Made by a program: the position numbers and the translations under genes. Below are positions 1-10,829 of a stretch of 64,000 nt of DNA, in pieces (the first letter of the stretch is position 1; each line of letters starts with the position of its first letter). Where the stretch lies: contig CM057136.1 of the NCBI GenBank assembly GCA_029964075.1, positions 11,966,001-12,030,000 of the forward strand, given 5' to 3'. The notes below the pieces were generated by a model. The model made no database searches, was not told the origin of the DNA, and was given only the letters and a program-made list of their open reading frames with translations. Origin of the DNA: Patiria pectinifera. Its lineage: Eukaryota > Echinodermata > Asteroidea > Valvatida > Asterinidae.

Positions 1-55
1 GCTCCTGGACTTTGTATACACCTCAGAGATACAAGTGACCGAGGAAAATGTCCAG
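1..55 (+). CDS. KLHL3: KLHL2/3 exon a (partial): end of BTB domain
   Basis: Reads [18 protein letters not shown] from base 2, followed by donor GTGAGC at 56, phase 0. The acceptor side is outside the window. The text matches the last BTB helix region of KLHL2/3. Confidence 0.93.
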
Positions 56-3000
56 GTGAGCAGATTTTTATTGACCCTAATCCTGCCAAACGTTACACAG
101 TGCATCAGGTGTAAAAGTCTGTGGGGCCTTGCTGCACTGAGCCACCAACACCAGTGCATAAACGGCCCTTCTGAAACAATGAGAGCTAGTCCCGTTGAAC
201 AATGCCACAGTTGTATCCTGCTGCATTCGGTGACCACAGACTCTGAGGCAGTTTGGCCTTGAGCTTTGTGAACTGGGCCCAATTTCATGGCGCTGCTAAG
301 CCCACGATTTTCTGCTAGCAGAGCCTCTGTCTATTTCATGGAGACCGTAAGCATTCATAGCACAGCAAAAGGCACGCTTGCTTCAGAAGAAAAATTTGCT
401 TAACTTAATGACAATAGAAATCTCCATGCACGCGCAACCATTAGCACATCCACGCCGTGAAATAGTGCTTGAGGTTAGCAAATTATTCTGCTATGCTGAG
501 CACAACTTTTCTGCTGACTGTAAAGCAGCACCGTGAAATTGGGCCCTGATGGATCTTGCTGCACTAAGCAGGGTTGTCATTTTGACAAGTGCAGCATGTT
601 GCTGCGTTGAGCAGGGTTTCTAGCCAAAAATACCCTGGAGTGAAAGGGTTCAAGTGCCCACATGTATTATTGGATACTTGGGTACTTTAACCCTAACACT
701 CGAAGAGCTCTGGTCCAATGGTTACGGTGTTGGACTCAAGTGCCGTGGTACGTGGGTTCGAACCCTGACGGTGAACATTGGTGCTTGTGTTCTTGGGCAA
801 GACACTTTACTACAATTGCCTCTCTCCACCCAGGAGTATATATGGGTACCTGTGAAGGTAGAGACCAGATTGCGCTGATCTCGAGCTGCTGCAAAAACTG
901 GTCTCATGGCCTGATGAACAGGGGTAATAATTGTAAAGCGCACATTATTATTACATGTATTAATATTTCATTGTTATCATTGTCCTATCAATTTTGTATT
1001 CTTCCCAGACCCTCCTGCCAGCAGCTAGTCTCCTGCAGCTCATAGATGTCCGCAGTGCGTGCTGCGACTTCCTACAGAAGCAGCTGCACCCGACCAACTG
1101 CCTGGGCATCAGGGCCTTTGCCGACATGCACTCCTGCAATGAGCTCTATCACTACGCACAGAACTACACCATGCAGCACTTCAGGTAATGATCACGAGTA
1201 ATTCTGTTTTGTGATTGGTCAGTGGCTGTTTGGCATCAAGCTCTTCTATTTTGTGATTGGTCAATGGCTATTTTGCAACAAGCTGTTCTTTTTTGTGATT
1301 GGTCAATGGCTGTTTGGCAACTAGCTGTTCTAGTTTGTGATTGGGTTTTGGCATTTTTGGCACAAAGCAGTTTTATTTTGTTGTTGGTCGGTGGTTATAA
1401 GACAAGAAGAGGTTCTGTTTGGTGGTTGGCCAGTAACTGTTTTACAACTCCACATTAACCAGTAAGATTTGTTGTTTGATAAAGACACGACATGCATATT
1501 CATGCCATTTAACACAACGCATTAGAATGAGTACCGTAATTGTGTTAATCAGCTGTAATTGTGTCATTTGTGTTTATCAGATACCAGTGTGCTGATTGTG
1601 TACACAGAATGCTGATTGATAAAATGAGTTGTTTTTTCTTCCACAGTGCTGTTGTCCACAGCGATGAGTTCACAGCGTTGTCCGCAGATCAAGTCAGTGA
1701 TCTAATCAGCAGTGATCACCTGACTGTACCCACAGAAGAAGAGGTGAGGAAAATCATGAATAATCATGAACCAATCTGCCAATGTCATTGGTCAGTCTCA
1801 CATTACATCATGGTTGTCTGCAGATCAAAGTACATGAGATGTCACTGTGTATTGGCCTGACATCCCTAGTCGGCGACGTCTTATAGCATGCTCACCGTAT
1901 GGAAATTAGTCAAAAAGTCTGATTTTTTTTCTTCTCGTTGTCAGGTGTTTGAGGCAGTGGTAGGCTGGGTCAACAGCGACCCGCCGAACCGCTGCGACTA
2001 CATGCCGCGCCTGGTGGAGCATGTACGCCTGCCGCTGCTCTCCCGAGACTACCTGGTGCAGCGCGTGGAGGAGGAGCCGCTCATCAAGACCAGCAGCAGC
2101 TGTAAGGATTACCTGATAGAGGCCATGAAGTACCACCTGCTGGCCAAGGAGCAGAGAGCGCTCATCAAGAACCCCAGGACGAAGCCCAGGACGCCCATCG
2201 GACTGCCAAAGGTTGGTTGGATATGGGCAATTCCATGGAATTATAAACCTCACGCCAAAATTTCAAAGTGTCCAAATGCCGTGAATGAAACATACCCCTT
2301 TTCGGAATATATAATGTAGGGACCAGGAACTAGTCTTCTCGCAGAGCGGATCTGTTAGTGCCCCAAAGCAACCCAAAATAAAAGTGGGTTTTTTATTTCA
2401 GAGTGTTACAAATGCCCTCCCCCCCCAAAAAAAGGTATTGTTTTGGGTTTTTTTCCATTAAAATGAAACCTAGAAGTTGAAAAATTGTCAGGAGAAACAA
2501 AGATTGAATTTGTGGAAGAGTACAGACAGGACAAAGAGTGTAGTTTGTTATTTATCTTGTCAAATTTCGTTGTGATCCCTCTAGCTGATGCTTGTAGTGG
2601 GTGGTCAAGCCCCCAAGGCCATCCGTAGCGTCGAGGTGTACGATTTCAAGGAGGAGAAGTGGTCCCAGGCTGCCGAGATGCCATCCAGACGCTGCAGGGC
2701 AGGTGGGTTAGGATGTAGTCATCTTTCTAGAGCTGTAATTAAGTCATCCTAAGTTGTCACACGCCATCATAAGCCATCACAAGCCACCACAAGCCATCAC
2801 ATGCCTCTACAAGCCATAACAAGTCCATCACAAATCATCACAAGTCATCCCAAGCCAATCACAAATCACCACAAGTCATTCCAAGCCATCACTAGTCAAT
2901 CACAAATCATCACAAGTCATCCCAAGCCATCACAAGTCAATCACAAATCATCACAAGTCATCCCAAGCCATCACAAGTCGATCACAAATCATCACGAGTC

Positions 3001-6000
3001 ATCCCAAGCCATCACAAGTCAATCACAAATCATCACAAGTCATTCCAAGCCATCACAAGTCAATCACAAATCATCACAAGTCATCCCAAGTCATTCCAAG
3101 CCATCACTAGTCATTCACAAATCATCACAAGTCATCCCAAGCCATCACAAGTCCATCACAAATCATCACAAGTCATCCTAAGCCATCACAAGTCATCCCA
3201 AGCCATCACAAGTCAATCACAGATCATCACCAGTCATCCCAAGCCATCACAAGTCAATCACAAATCATCACAAGTCATCCCAAGCCATCACAAGTCAATC
3301 ACAAATCATCACAAGTCATTCCAAGCCATCACAAGTCAATCACAAATCATCACAAGTCAATCACAAATCATCACAAGTCATTGCAAGCCATCACAAGTCA
3401 ATCACAAATCATCACAAGTCATTCCAAGCCATCACAAGTCAATCATAGATCATCACAAGTCATTCCAAGCCATCACAAGTCAATCACAAATCATCACAAG
3501 TCATTGCAAGCCATCACAAGTCAATCACAAATCATCACAAGTCATCCCAAGCCATCACAAGTCAATCACAAATCATCACAAGTCATCCTAAGCCATCACT
3601 AGTCAATCACAAATCACCACAAGTCATCCCAAGCCATCACAAGTCAATCACAAATCATCACAAGTCATCCCAAGCCATCTCAAGTCAATCACAAATCACC
3701 ACAAGTCATTCCAAGCCATCACAAGTCATTCACTAATCATCACAAGTCATCCCAAGCCATCACAAGTCAATCACAAATCATCATAAGTCATCCCAAGCCA
3801 TCACAAATCAATCACTTGTCAAAGGAAGAGTCTCAAGGTAAGAAACAAGCTGTTCAAGTGAACTGTGTCACAGACACTCCTTTTGCCATTGTTCACCCGC
3901 AGTTACTTGTGTCCTGAGTTGTGATTAACTTGATCACAGCTGTGTATCATTCCAATAAATACTTGGCCCTTCTCCCCTCCCTAGGTCTCAAATATAACCA
4001 CCTTCTATACCGCAGGATTATTAGCTTTATAAATGATTGGGCTATTAGTTTTAAAGGTGCAATCCATCATTCATCATATGTGACCTGTTCTGTCAAAATC
4101 AGACTTTTCTGGGCATAAAGTCAAAAATGAGATTTTTGCATATTGTTAAAATATGTTCTGTTTCCTTGGCAGTTCCTGGGCAGAGTTATGCTATTTTGAA
4201 GTTCATTGTGTCGAAAAGTAGAAAACAGAGAAAATGGCCACGAACGTCACGAAACAGTAGTTTCTTTAACTGATATACCTTAACAAATCATCAAAAATAC
4301 TATAATTAGAGATCAAATTAGGGTTTCAAACTTTTATAGTATATTTTAGACATGCTCAGGATTACAAATTTTTCAAAAATTAGAAAATGGAAAAAAATAA
4401 CCCCACAGCATTTTTTTGGCCCTATCTCAATTTCAACCTCTGCCCAGAAGCGTCTGCTTTTGACAGAACAGGTCACATTTGTGCATTTTGTTCGTTATAA
4501 ACAACAAACGTGCTCAAAATCCAAAGAAGGGTGCTGACCAACCAACCTGATGAAGTTTCAGCTCAGCTTCAGCTTCCGAACACACTGGAATGGACACACT
4601 AAAATGGATACAGTAGAGTGGCATACTGTTCAAATGTCCACCTCTCGAATATCATCTCTCCAATATCTTTTGGATCAGAAATTGTCAAAACCTGGTCCTA
4701 TACAATTTCACTCCCCAGGTATCGCGGTACTCAACGGTCTGGTCTACGCTGTCGGTGGCTTCAATGGTTCCCTGCGCGTGAGAACCGTGGACGTGTATGA
4801 CCCAACTAGGAACATGTGGTCCTCGGTGGCTTCCATGGAGGCGCGACGGAGCACGCTGGGCGTGGCCGTGCTGAACAACCGCATCTACGCAGTGGGTGGT
4901 TTCGACGGAACTACAGGTACATTTGAAATCTGACTATGAAAGAAGACTTAACCTATGGGCCTTATTCACAAGTTGGCCATTTTTGTTGAGTTCCTTGAAT
5001 GTATTTCATTAATTGTTAACTGTTGAATGGGATGGCGCCAGACTTTTTATGCAGGCACAATGCAGCCTTATTTTCTGTCATTTTTTTGTAAATCTGGCTT
5101 TAAACATTAGGGAATGTTTAATTACAAACTCTAAATTATTCATTGAAGCAGACTGGAATTAATTAGAAATTAACTTGGTTTCATTTCTCCTCGCAAGTTC
5201 AAAAAATTAAGATTTCACCTCACTTTCAATTCAATATTGCTGACTCATGAATAAGGCCCATTACGTGTTGTACCAGTACTGCGTCGTATTATATTGTTTT
5301 TATTCCCTCATTTTTCAGTGTGATGTTTTCTACCCATTACTGACAATTTCTTGCAGGGCTGAGTAGCGTTGAGGCCTACGACCCTAAGGTGAATGAGTGG
5401 CGATCGGTGGCATGTATGAACACCAGAAGGAGTAGCGTTGGAGTAGCGGTACTCAATGGTAAGATTACAAAACTTCCAGGTGAAAGCAAACTCGTACAGT
5501 GCCTATTCTGGAATCCATTCCATGCGCAGGTAGCCTTTCAGTGATGAAAATGACAGTGTGCCGATATTGAAGGACACCATAGCTGTGGTGCTTCAGAAGT
5601 GTGCTCCAGCGGGATTCGAACCTAAGACCTCCAGCTTACTTGTAAAGATGTCTTCCCTGGTAAAGGGTGCAATATTTTGTATTATAACACCTCACCCACA
5701 GATTCTGTGTCTTGATTGGCCGAGAGCGAGTCACATGTTACTTTCTAATTTTGCTATCTTTCTGTGCACGGCCAAAAGTACTATGTGCATGGCAACCAAA
5801 GTACTATACCATTAGCAACCAAAGTACTATTTCCACGGCGCGGTATTTGTGTGCAAATGCATGCTGGTGTGGGCGTTGTGCGTAGCGCGTATTATTCCAA
5901 AGAGAGCGCGCCGCAGACTTGGCTTCAAACATTTCGTGAAGGGTTAGTTTTTAAAAGAAAAATACATTTTCCACCAATTTTGTATTGAATTTGAAGTTTA

Positions 6001-8188
6001 TTTCAACTGTGTTCAGATTTAAATAATGTAAAATATTAAAATCAAGCAGAATCTGTGGGTGAAGTGTTATAAAACAAATATTGAATGCTTTATCTCGTGG
6101 TGAAGTAAAACTAGCCTCCCTCGGTGATCCATGGACCGTTCTATTTTCCCTCGGCTTCGCCTCGGGAAAATAGAATGGTCCATGGATTACCTCGGGAGGG
6201 TAGTTTTACTACACCACTCGAAGCATTCAATATTTGTATACTATTGAGCAGTGGGTTGTGGGTTTGAGTACGTTCTTGAACTAAGTTCACAAGCTCTTGC
6301 AGAAAGTACTGTAAGAAAATATTTTCATGTAATGCACAACTTAAAGCTTCCTCTAAAACCAAGACAGATTCTGAAACTGGACAGAACTGTCTAAAGGTAC
6401 CATCATGCAAATTATAATCAAATGGTTTTCTTTTTTGTTTGTTTTATGATAAAGTTTTTTTCAATTTTCACAGATTATCTGTACGCGGTCGGCGGGTACG
6501 ACGGTGCGTCCAGACATTGCTTGAGTTCAGTGGAACGCTACGACCCTATCAAAGATGAGTGGTCACCGGTTAAAGAAATGAACACCAGGCGGAGTGGAGC
6601 AGGTATTCAAAAAGAATTTGTTTTATGTTTTATTTTCAACAATGAATTAGATTTTTGCCCTATTGTACAGGCAGAGTGAAAATTAAGGGATACAGTAAGG
6701 ATCAAGCTATGTAAAATTACAGAAGCAATGCTGACTGCGCACTTAGAATATGAAGTATTCAGTAATTGCAATTCACAAATTTACCAATATTTACAAAATT
6801 CCTTAAAAAAAGAAAATGACAGCAAAAGTTGCAGTTAACACTGTTAAGCTATAAAGCTCTTCAGACAATTTCTGGGATGTGAATTTTGGGTTTCTTTTGT
6901 GGGTACCTGTGTTTTACTTCAATAGGCTACACAGAAGATTACCTCACAGGAATTTGAAATGTGGGTGCTAACTCTATGGACAAGAGTAGTTTATGCAGAA
7001 CTTGCAGGGTTGTGAAGTGCAGAAGACTAGGAGGGTTAATTTTTTTACCTTATCTAACTTGCAGGTGTAGGCGTGGTGGACGGCATGCTGTATGCCGTGG
7101 GCGGACACGACGGCCCCATGGTGCGCAAGAGCGTGGAGATGTACAACCCGGACACCAACGAATGGACGTGTGTGGGTGATATGACCCATTGCAGGAGGAA
7201 TGCTGGTCAGTCAGTCAGCGTGTCTGTTGGTTTGTTTGTTTGTCTCGTTCACTAACTGTCGTTGTTTTGTTTGTTACCGGCATTCACTTTTATATGGATA
7301 ACAGCTGGCTAACACATATTTGTGACCCTCCAGCCACAAAACCAGTCGGATGTCACACGGCTGTATTTTGAGATACAGGCTATAATACATAGAAATATTG
7401 ATGACAATTTGTGAAAATATATTAGCATAAGTAGTGAACGCATACTCCAAATATTTTTTTGATGGCTTTTTTTAGAAACGTGCGTTGCCGAGGATTTCCT
7501 TTCGGAATATTTAATGACAAAGTTCTTTATGTGTCGAGAGGCCCAAAAATTGGGAACAGAAAATACCTATAACTCAGTCAGATTTTGTCCGACTCCTGTA
7601 TTCTTTATATCATTGGAAAGCTTATTATTCAATGTCATTTCAAATGAGCCTAAATTTCTCGATTTGTCGAGAGGCTCAAAAATTGAGAACTGAAATACCT
7701 ATAACTCGGTCAGATTTTGTCCAATTCCCGTATTCTATATATCACTGGAATGCTTATTCAGTGTCATTTCAAATAAGCCTAAATTCCCACTTCTCCAAAA
7801 TGTGTCCAAGTGACAAATTGGTTTTTGTGCCGGAGGGTCACATTTGTACGTCCAAAAAATTGTAAAAAGTAATGGGCCTGATGTTGCAATCCTCGCAAAA
7901 TCTTTCTCAATTGCCAAATTTTCTACTGAACTTGTGGCCACAGAATCTATGCAGTTCCGTGTGAACAGGAATTGTGATTTCCACGTAATCCCGAAATGGA
8001 CTTCCCCTTTTGTAGGCGTGGCGGCCGTCAACACCCTCCTCTACGTGGTGGGCGGCGACGACGGCTCGGCCAACCTCTCCTCGGTGGAGTGCTACGACTC
8101 GCGGGCCGACGCCTGGGTGGTCTTGCCGTCCTGCATGACCACGGTCCGCAGCTACTCGGGTGTGGCCATCATCGACAAGCCCACATGA
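1..8188 (+). CDS. KLHL3: Kelch-like protein of the KLHL2/KLHL3 group, 5'-partial, 10 exons
   Basis: Joined exons 1..55, 1009..1184, 1647..1743, 1945..2211, 2585..2702, 4719..4916, 5357..5458, 6474..6602, 7065..7205 and 8016..8188 give one open frame of 484 residues ending in TGA. Every junction is GT-AG and phase-consistent. The protein starts inside the BTB domain (LLDFVYT, ITEENVQ-like text), continues through a BACK domain (about residues 19-190, including [10 protein letters not shown] and [14 protein letters not shown]) and six kelch blades (from residue 199: [104 protein letters not shown]). Vertebrate KLHL2/KLHL3 are about 590 aa, so roughly 100 N-terminal residues lie upstream. Family role: substrate adaptor of a Cullin-3 ubiquitin ligase, with WNK kinases as known substrates and links to actin. 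KLHL2 versus KLHL3 cannot be separated here; a pre-duplication orthologue (Drosophila kelch group) is likely. Confidence 0.95.
275..546. mobile_element. TIR element (MITE) in KLHL2/3 intron
   Basis: The ends are inverted: GGGCCCAATTTCAT at 275 and TGAAATTGGGCCC ending at 546, extending inward as GCTGCTAAGC / GCAGC for about 25 bp. 272 bp, non-coding. Similar ends (AATTTCATG..GCTTAGC) recur at 8342-9255 and, degraded, near 10545, 11050, 12610-12760 and 29090-29200, so this is a dispersed family. No clear target duplication was seen. Confidence 0.6.
706..957 (+). mobile_element. tRNA-derived SINE
   Basis: An A-box-like TGGTCCAATGG at 711 and an exact pol III B box GGTTCGAACCC at 755-765 form a tRNA-like head. 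A non-tRNA body follows (GGCAAGACACTTTAC, about 797) and a tail AAGCGCACATTATTATTAC. It looks like a SINE rather than a functional tRNA because the acceptor arms do not close and the body continues for about 190 bp. Confidence 0.65.
1009..1184 (+). CDS. KLHL3: KLHL2/3 exon b: BTB-BACK linker
   Basis: Acceptor TTCTTCCCAG ends at 1008 and donor GTAATG starts at 1185; the exon ends in phase 2. It reads [19 protein letters not shown] and then [18 protein letters not shown], the 3-box/BACK start used for Cullin-3 contact in this family. Confidence 0.95.
1205..1445 (+). repeat. 42-bp tandem repeat containing ATTGG (inverted CCAAT)
   Basis: GTGATTGG recurs at 1211, 1253, 1295 and 1337, a strict 42-bp spacing, with two decayed units after. 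Each unit reads about TTTTGTGATTGGTCAATGG plus CTGTTTGGCAACAAGCTGTTC. It lies in the intron between exons b and c. Confidence 0.8.
1647..1743 (+). CDS. KLHL3: KLHL2/3 exon c: BACK domain
   Basis: Acceptor CCACAG ends at 1646 and donor GTGAGG starts at 1744. The first base completes a split Ser codon; the exon then reads [20 protein letters not shown] and [12 protein letters not shown], ending in phase 0. Confidence 0.95.
1945..2211 (+). CDS. KLHL3: KLHL2/3 exon d: BACK domain to first kelch strand
   Basis: Acceptor TTGTCAG ends at 1944; donor GTTGGT starts at 2212. 89 codons from [12 protein letters not shown] through [34 protein letters not shown] and [11 protein letters not shown] to GLPK. 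GC-rich coding text stands out from the AT-rich introns. Confidence 0.96.
2585..2702 (+). CDS. KLHL3: KLHL2/3 exon e: kelch blade 1
   Basis: Acceptor CCCTCTAG ends at 2584; donor GTGGGT starts at 2703. Reads [20 protein letters not shown], then [17 protein letters not shown], split in the Gly codon (phase 1). The kelch-domain exons that follow share this phase-1 Gly or Asp split. Confidence 0.95.
2757..3820 (+). repeat. 41-bp minisatellite, about 26 units
   Basis: Units are built from CATCACAAGTCAATCACAAA and TCATCACAAGTCATCCCAAGC, with spacing 41 (for example TCCCAAGC at 2961 and 3002). Each unit is itself four near-copies of a 10-11 bp word (ATCACAAGTC). Open frames across it are a by-product of a stop-free repeat. 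It occupies half of the 2703-4718 KLHL intron. Confidence 0.92.
4079..4477. mobile_element. TIR element, 37-bp inverted ends
   Basis: TGTGACCTGTTCTGTCAAAA begins at 4079 and its reverse complement TTTTGACAGAACAGGTCACA ends at 4477, with the GGGCA / TGCCC inner ends also paired. 399 bp, non-coding. Flanks (TTAAAGGTGCAATCCATCAT at 4051; CCTGATGAAG.. at 4547) resemble the TTAA-type family seen at 58706, so this may be nested in a relic copy. Confidence 0.65.
4719..4916 (+). CDS. KLHL3: KLHL2/3 exon f: kelch blades 2-3
   Basis: Acceptor CTCCCCAG ends at 4718; donor GTACAT starts at 4917. Reads [58 protein letters not shown] and GGFDGTT. Two blades share one exon. Confidence 0.95.
5357..5458 (+). 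CDS. KLHL3: KLHL2/3 exon g: kelch blade 3
   Basis: Acceptor TTCTTGCAG ends at 5356; donor GTAAGA starts at 5459. Reads (G)[33 protein letters not shown] with an Asp codon split at the donor. Confidence 0.95.
5510..5660 (-). mobile_element. tRNA-derived SINE, minus strand
   Basis: On the reverse strand a tRNA-like head carries the B box GGTTCGAATCC (complement of 5612-5623), preceded by an anticodon-arm-like segment and followed by a GGAGCACACTTCTGAAGCAC body. Boundaries are approximate. Confidence 0.5.
6075..6236. mobile_element. foldback (hairpin) element
   Basis: CAAATATTGAATGCTT at 6075 pairs with AAGCATTCAATATTTG ending at 6236. Further in, GTAAAACTA / TAGTTTTAC, CCTCCC / GGGAGG, GGATCACCGAGG-like arms and TCTATTTTCCC / GGGAAAATAGA also pair around a centre near 6155 (CGGCTTCG). 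The distal arm is also repeated upstream (5664-5706 pairs with 6046-6075). A related hairpin with the same CTCGGCTTCG centre is at 10830-10980. Confidence 0.75.
6474..6602 (+). CDS. KLHL3: KLHL2/3 exon h: kelch blade 4
   Basis: Acceptor TTTTCACAG ends at 6473; donor GTATTC starts at 6603. Reads (D)[43 protein letters not shown]. Confidence 0.95.
7065..7205 (+). CDS. KLHL3: KLHL2/3 exon i: kelch blade 5
   Basis: Acceptor AACTTGCAG ends at 7064; donor GTCAGT starts at 7206. Reads [47 protein letters not shown]. Confidence 0.95.
7321..7842. mobile_element. TIR element in last KLHL2/3 intron
   Basis: TGTGACCCTCCAGCCACAAA at 7321 is the inverse of the right end (GTGCCGGAGGGTCACA ending at 7842). 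Inside, a 133-bp unit is tandemly duplicated at 7533 and 7666, each starting GTCGAGAGGC and including ATACCTATAACTC. The element fills most of the intron 7206-8015. No coding capacity. Confidence 0.7.
8016..8188 (+). CDS. KLHL3: KLHL2/3 terminal exon: kelch blade 6 and stop
   Basis: Acceptor CCTTTTGTAG ends at 8015. Reads [56 protein letters not shown] and stops at TGA 8186-8188. The C-terminal GRSYAGVAVI-like strand closes the propeller in this family. Confidence 0.95.
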
Positions 8189-8341
8189 CATGAGGAGGGC
8201 GCCCCCAGTGGCAACCCAGAGCAAGGGGCCCGCGGCAACGACAGAGACACGGAGTTCCACATCCAGTGGGGTTACTGGTGAAAAACACCCAAGGGCGCTG
8301 GCGCTGTGACCATTGAACCCGGGGCTAACGTCAAGGACTGT

Positions 8342-9255
8342 GGACCTATGTCATGGAGATGCTAAGCTTGGAAATGGTGCTAAGCGCAAAACTTGTAGCA
8401 AAAACTGGTAACCAGCCAGATTGCCATTAGAATGCGCATTGTTTATGACTGGTTCTGAGCCGATCGCTGCTTACCACAAATTTTTCTGCAATGAACCAGT
8501 CATAAGTGAATACACAATGCATGACATTTGTGAGGTGTTCTGGCAAAATGAGATAGAACTGGGCACAGGTCTAAGTGGAAAAAAAATGCAAATACCAAAT
8601 GGGGAGTGAAATTTTTTTCTTCATTTTTCAGATTTATATATATTTGTAATCTTTGATATGTCTGCTACACATGTTTTAAAGCAATAGTATAAAAATCGTG
8701 GATTGAAAGTGTTTTTTTTTACCAGTTCACGCCGGGATTATTTTGACATGAACGGAACAAGGCGCGGGATTACTTTTCACTCGACCTCAAGCCAGGCGGG
8801 TTGAAGCCATCACACTCATATTTCTGGCCTCTTCCGTTGTGAGCGGGTCGCATGTGTATATGGCATTTGTTCCGAATACCGCAAAACTTTTGCGTGTATA
8901 CACGGTCTCCGGCGCGAGTTGGTTAAAGAAAAACACTTAGCATCTTTCATTTTTGCGACTCAAAAATGTAAAAGCCTTTTTTATCTTCAGCATTTTACTT
9001 TTGACATTTCGATGAATACAAACTTTAAACAGCCACAACTTGTCAACGCAATGTCCGATTGAAGTGCACAAACAGTGTTATAGGGAGAACTTGAATCTAT
9101 GTCCTAATATCTGCAAACCCTCCTTTCAACATCTGCCCAGTTCTGTCTCATTTTGCCAGAGCGCCTCGCATTTGTTCCGGTAACCCATTTATGCTGAACA
9201 ATTATGTTGGTGCTTAGCATAGTTTTCTGCTTAAGCATGTTTATGAAATTGGTCC
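8342..9255. mobile_element. degraded TIR element
   Basis: The left end ACCTATGTCATGGAGATGCTAAGC and right end GCTTAAGCATGTTTATGAAATTGGT are imperfect inverted copies related to the element at 275. It is long (0.9 kb) but has no recognizable transposase. Confidence 0.35.
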
Positions 9256-9409
9256 CAAGCATTTCTGAGGCTTCCGTCTAGTGAAGACGACAGAATCCTG
9301 TACATTCGATTGTCAGATTTATTTAATTATTTTATTTATTTGTTAATTTTAAAACTCAAAAACTGCAAGTTATTTACCGCCAAGTTCAACGCAAGCAATC
9401 AAACTCAAA

Positions 9410-9415
9410 AATAAA
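9410..9415 (+). terminator. candidate poly(A) signal for KLHL2/3
   Basis: AATAAA 1.2 kb after the stop codon. An alternative distal AATAAA is at 12919-12924. Which is used cannot be decided from sequence. Confidence 0.3.
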
Positions 9416-9601
9416 CAGCCACCTTTTCAAAGTAAGTTATTGCAGTCCCTTTAAACGTGATTGCAATATTGAATCAAACTTAACAAGTGATAAACTGTGT
9501 GGGGCTGCGATGATAAGATTTGTACACCTTGAATATTTAAAGCATCGTCTGAATAAGACTCGTGTACACCCGGCTGTTGTTACTGTTACTCCTGTAAATG
9601 T

Positions 9602-9685
9602 ACCCTTAGGGAGACACGTTGTCATAAAAAGTATACCTTGGGGAGGAAAGGTAGAGTGGGGAGATATTAAATGTCTCCCTAAGGC
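9602..9685. repeat. short hairpin repeat
   Basis: CCTTAGGGAGACA at about 9604 pairs with TGTCTCCCTAAGG ending near 9684, enclosing about 55 bases. Probably a small foldback remnant. Confidence 0.5.
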
Positions 9686-10627
9686 AAAAAAAAGTCGGTC
9701 TCTGGTCAGACCAAAGTTCTGGAAGTCATGCGGCAATGCGGTGTGTTTTGGGGTTTTTTTCTTTCTTTCTTTTTAAATAATTTTTTCAAGCTTGGATTGT
9801 ACAGACAAGGTGGGAACTATTTTGCTTTTTTGTGTCCTCATATACATTGGTGTCCGCCATCATTTGCCTTGGTGTCCTCCATCATTTGCCTTGGTGCCCT
9901 TCCCCATTCCTTGGTGCTCCTTGGTACAAAGATTTGAGGCGGTGCTGCAATAGAGGGCGCTGTTGTAGCTACTGCGGAGAAAATTTGAAAAAAAAAAAAG
10001 ATGTACACGCATGATCAAAATCGACGCGTGCTGACCAGGACCGACTATTTTTTTGTTTTGCCTAATGTTTCAACTACTATTTCTAGGCAAATTTTAAGGT
10101 GGCAAATAGGCTAAATCAATTCCTCGTGATGCAAAACCCAACTTTACAAAGTTTTGTGAGGGTGGGATAAGGTGGGGTCATTGAAGTTATGGTTTTTTGT
10201 GCAAAAGTCTATGGGAGTGTTTCCCTGAGGTATCATTTCCCGTAATTTATAATAATTGTAATAATTTTAACAATTTTATTTTTTGGGGGGAAGAAAAGCT
10301 GTCTGTTAAAAAACACACATTTTTAGTGCAATCAAGGAGTGTGGTCACACTTTGCATGCCCTACCTGTTTTGTGCACGGCAGAGAGGAGTTGACCTTTGA
10401 CTGGTTCCAGTGCGCCCTAAAGATCTGTTCAATACATTCCAGAACGGATGACTACCAGTGAAAGGTCACTGTGTGCTCTGCCAACCACAAGAAGGCCAGA
10501 ACATGCAAACAGCAGTTGAAAAACTGGACCCAATAAGATGGGACTGTAAAACAAACTATTGCTTAGCAAATGTTATATGCTTAGCCAGAGTTAACGGAGA
10601 ACCAGTCGCTATCAGTATTTCTAGAAC

Positions 10628-10812
10628 GCCTGAATGAATCCCAGTCATCTGATTGGTCGGTCATTGATCACATGACATTGAATTATTCGTCCCAACCCAC
10701 GGCCCGGCCGCACTGCAAAAATAGAAGTTCTGTTCCATGGTAAATAGCGGTTCTATTGCACGGTCACATGATTGGTGGCTCTGACCAATCAGATGACCAG
10801 GATAAATTCAGG
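10628..10812. repeat. long hairpin, arms about 49 bp
   Basis: CCTGAATGAATCCCAGTCAT at 10628 pairs with the segment ending ..ATGACCAGGATAAATTCAGG at 10812. The pairing includes CTGATTGGTC / GACCAATCAG and CACATGA / TCACATG. A GC-rich spacer (CGGCCCGGCCGC) lies near the centre. Confidence 0.65.
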
Positions 10813-10829
10813 TGTTGTATTAAAAAAAA

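Larger units (their letters stand above)
8189..9430 (+). other. KLHL3: proximal KLHL2/3 3' UTR (inferred)
   Basis: Non-coding sequence after the stop. A first AATAAA lies at 9410-9415. A degraded TIR element (8342..9255, ends ACCTATGTCATGGAG / GAAATTGGTCCC) appears to sit inside it. UTR length is inferred; no transcript evidence is available. Confidence 0.35.

Noticed and set aside
706..775. Functional tRNA gene
   Set aside because: Perfect B box, but the acceptor stem does not close and a SINE body follows.
1906..2253. Minus-strand frame of 115 residues
   Set aside because: Antisense shadow of KLHL2/3 exon d.
2801..3602. Open frames rich in SQ, IT and HHKS residues
   Set aside because: They translate the 41-bp intronic minisatellite; being stop-free follows from the unit sequence.
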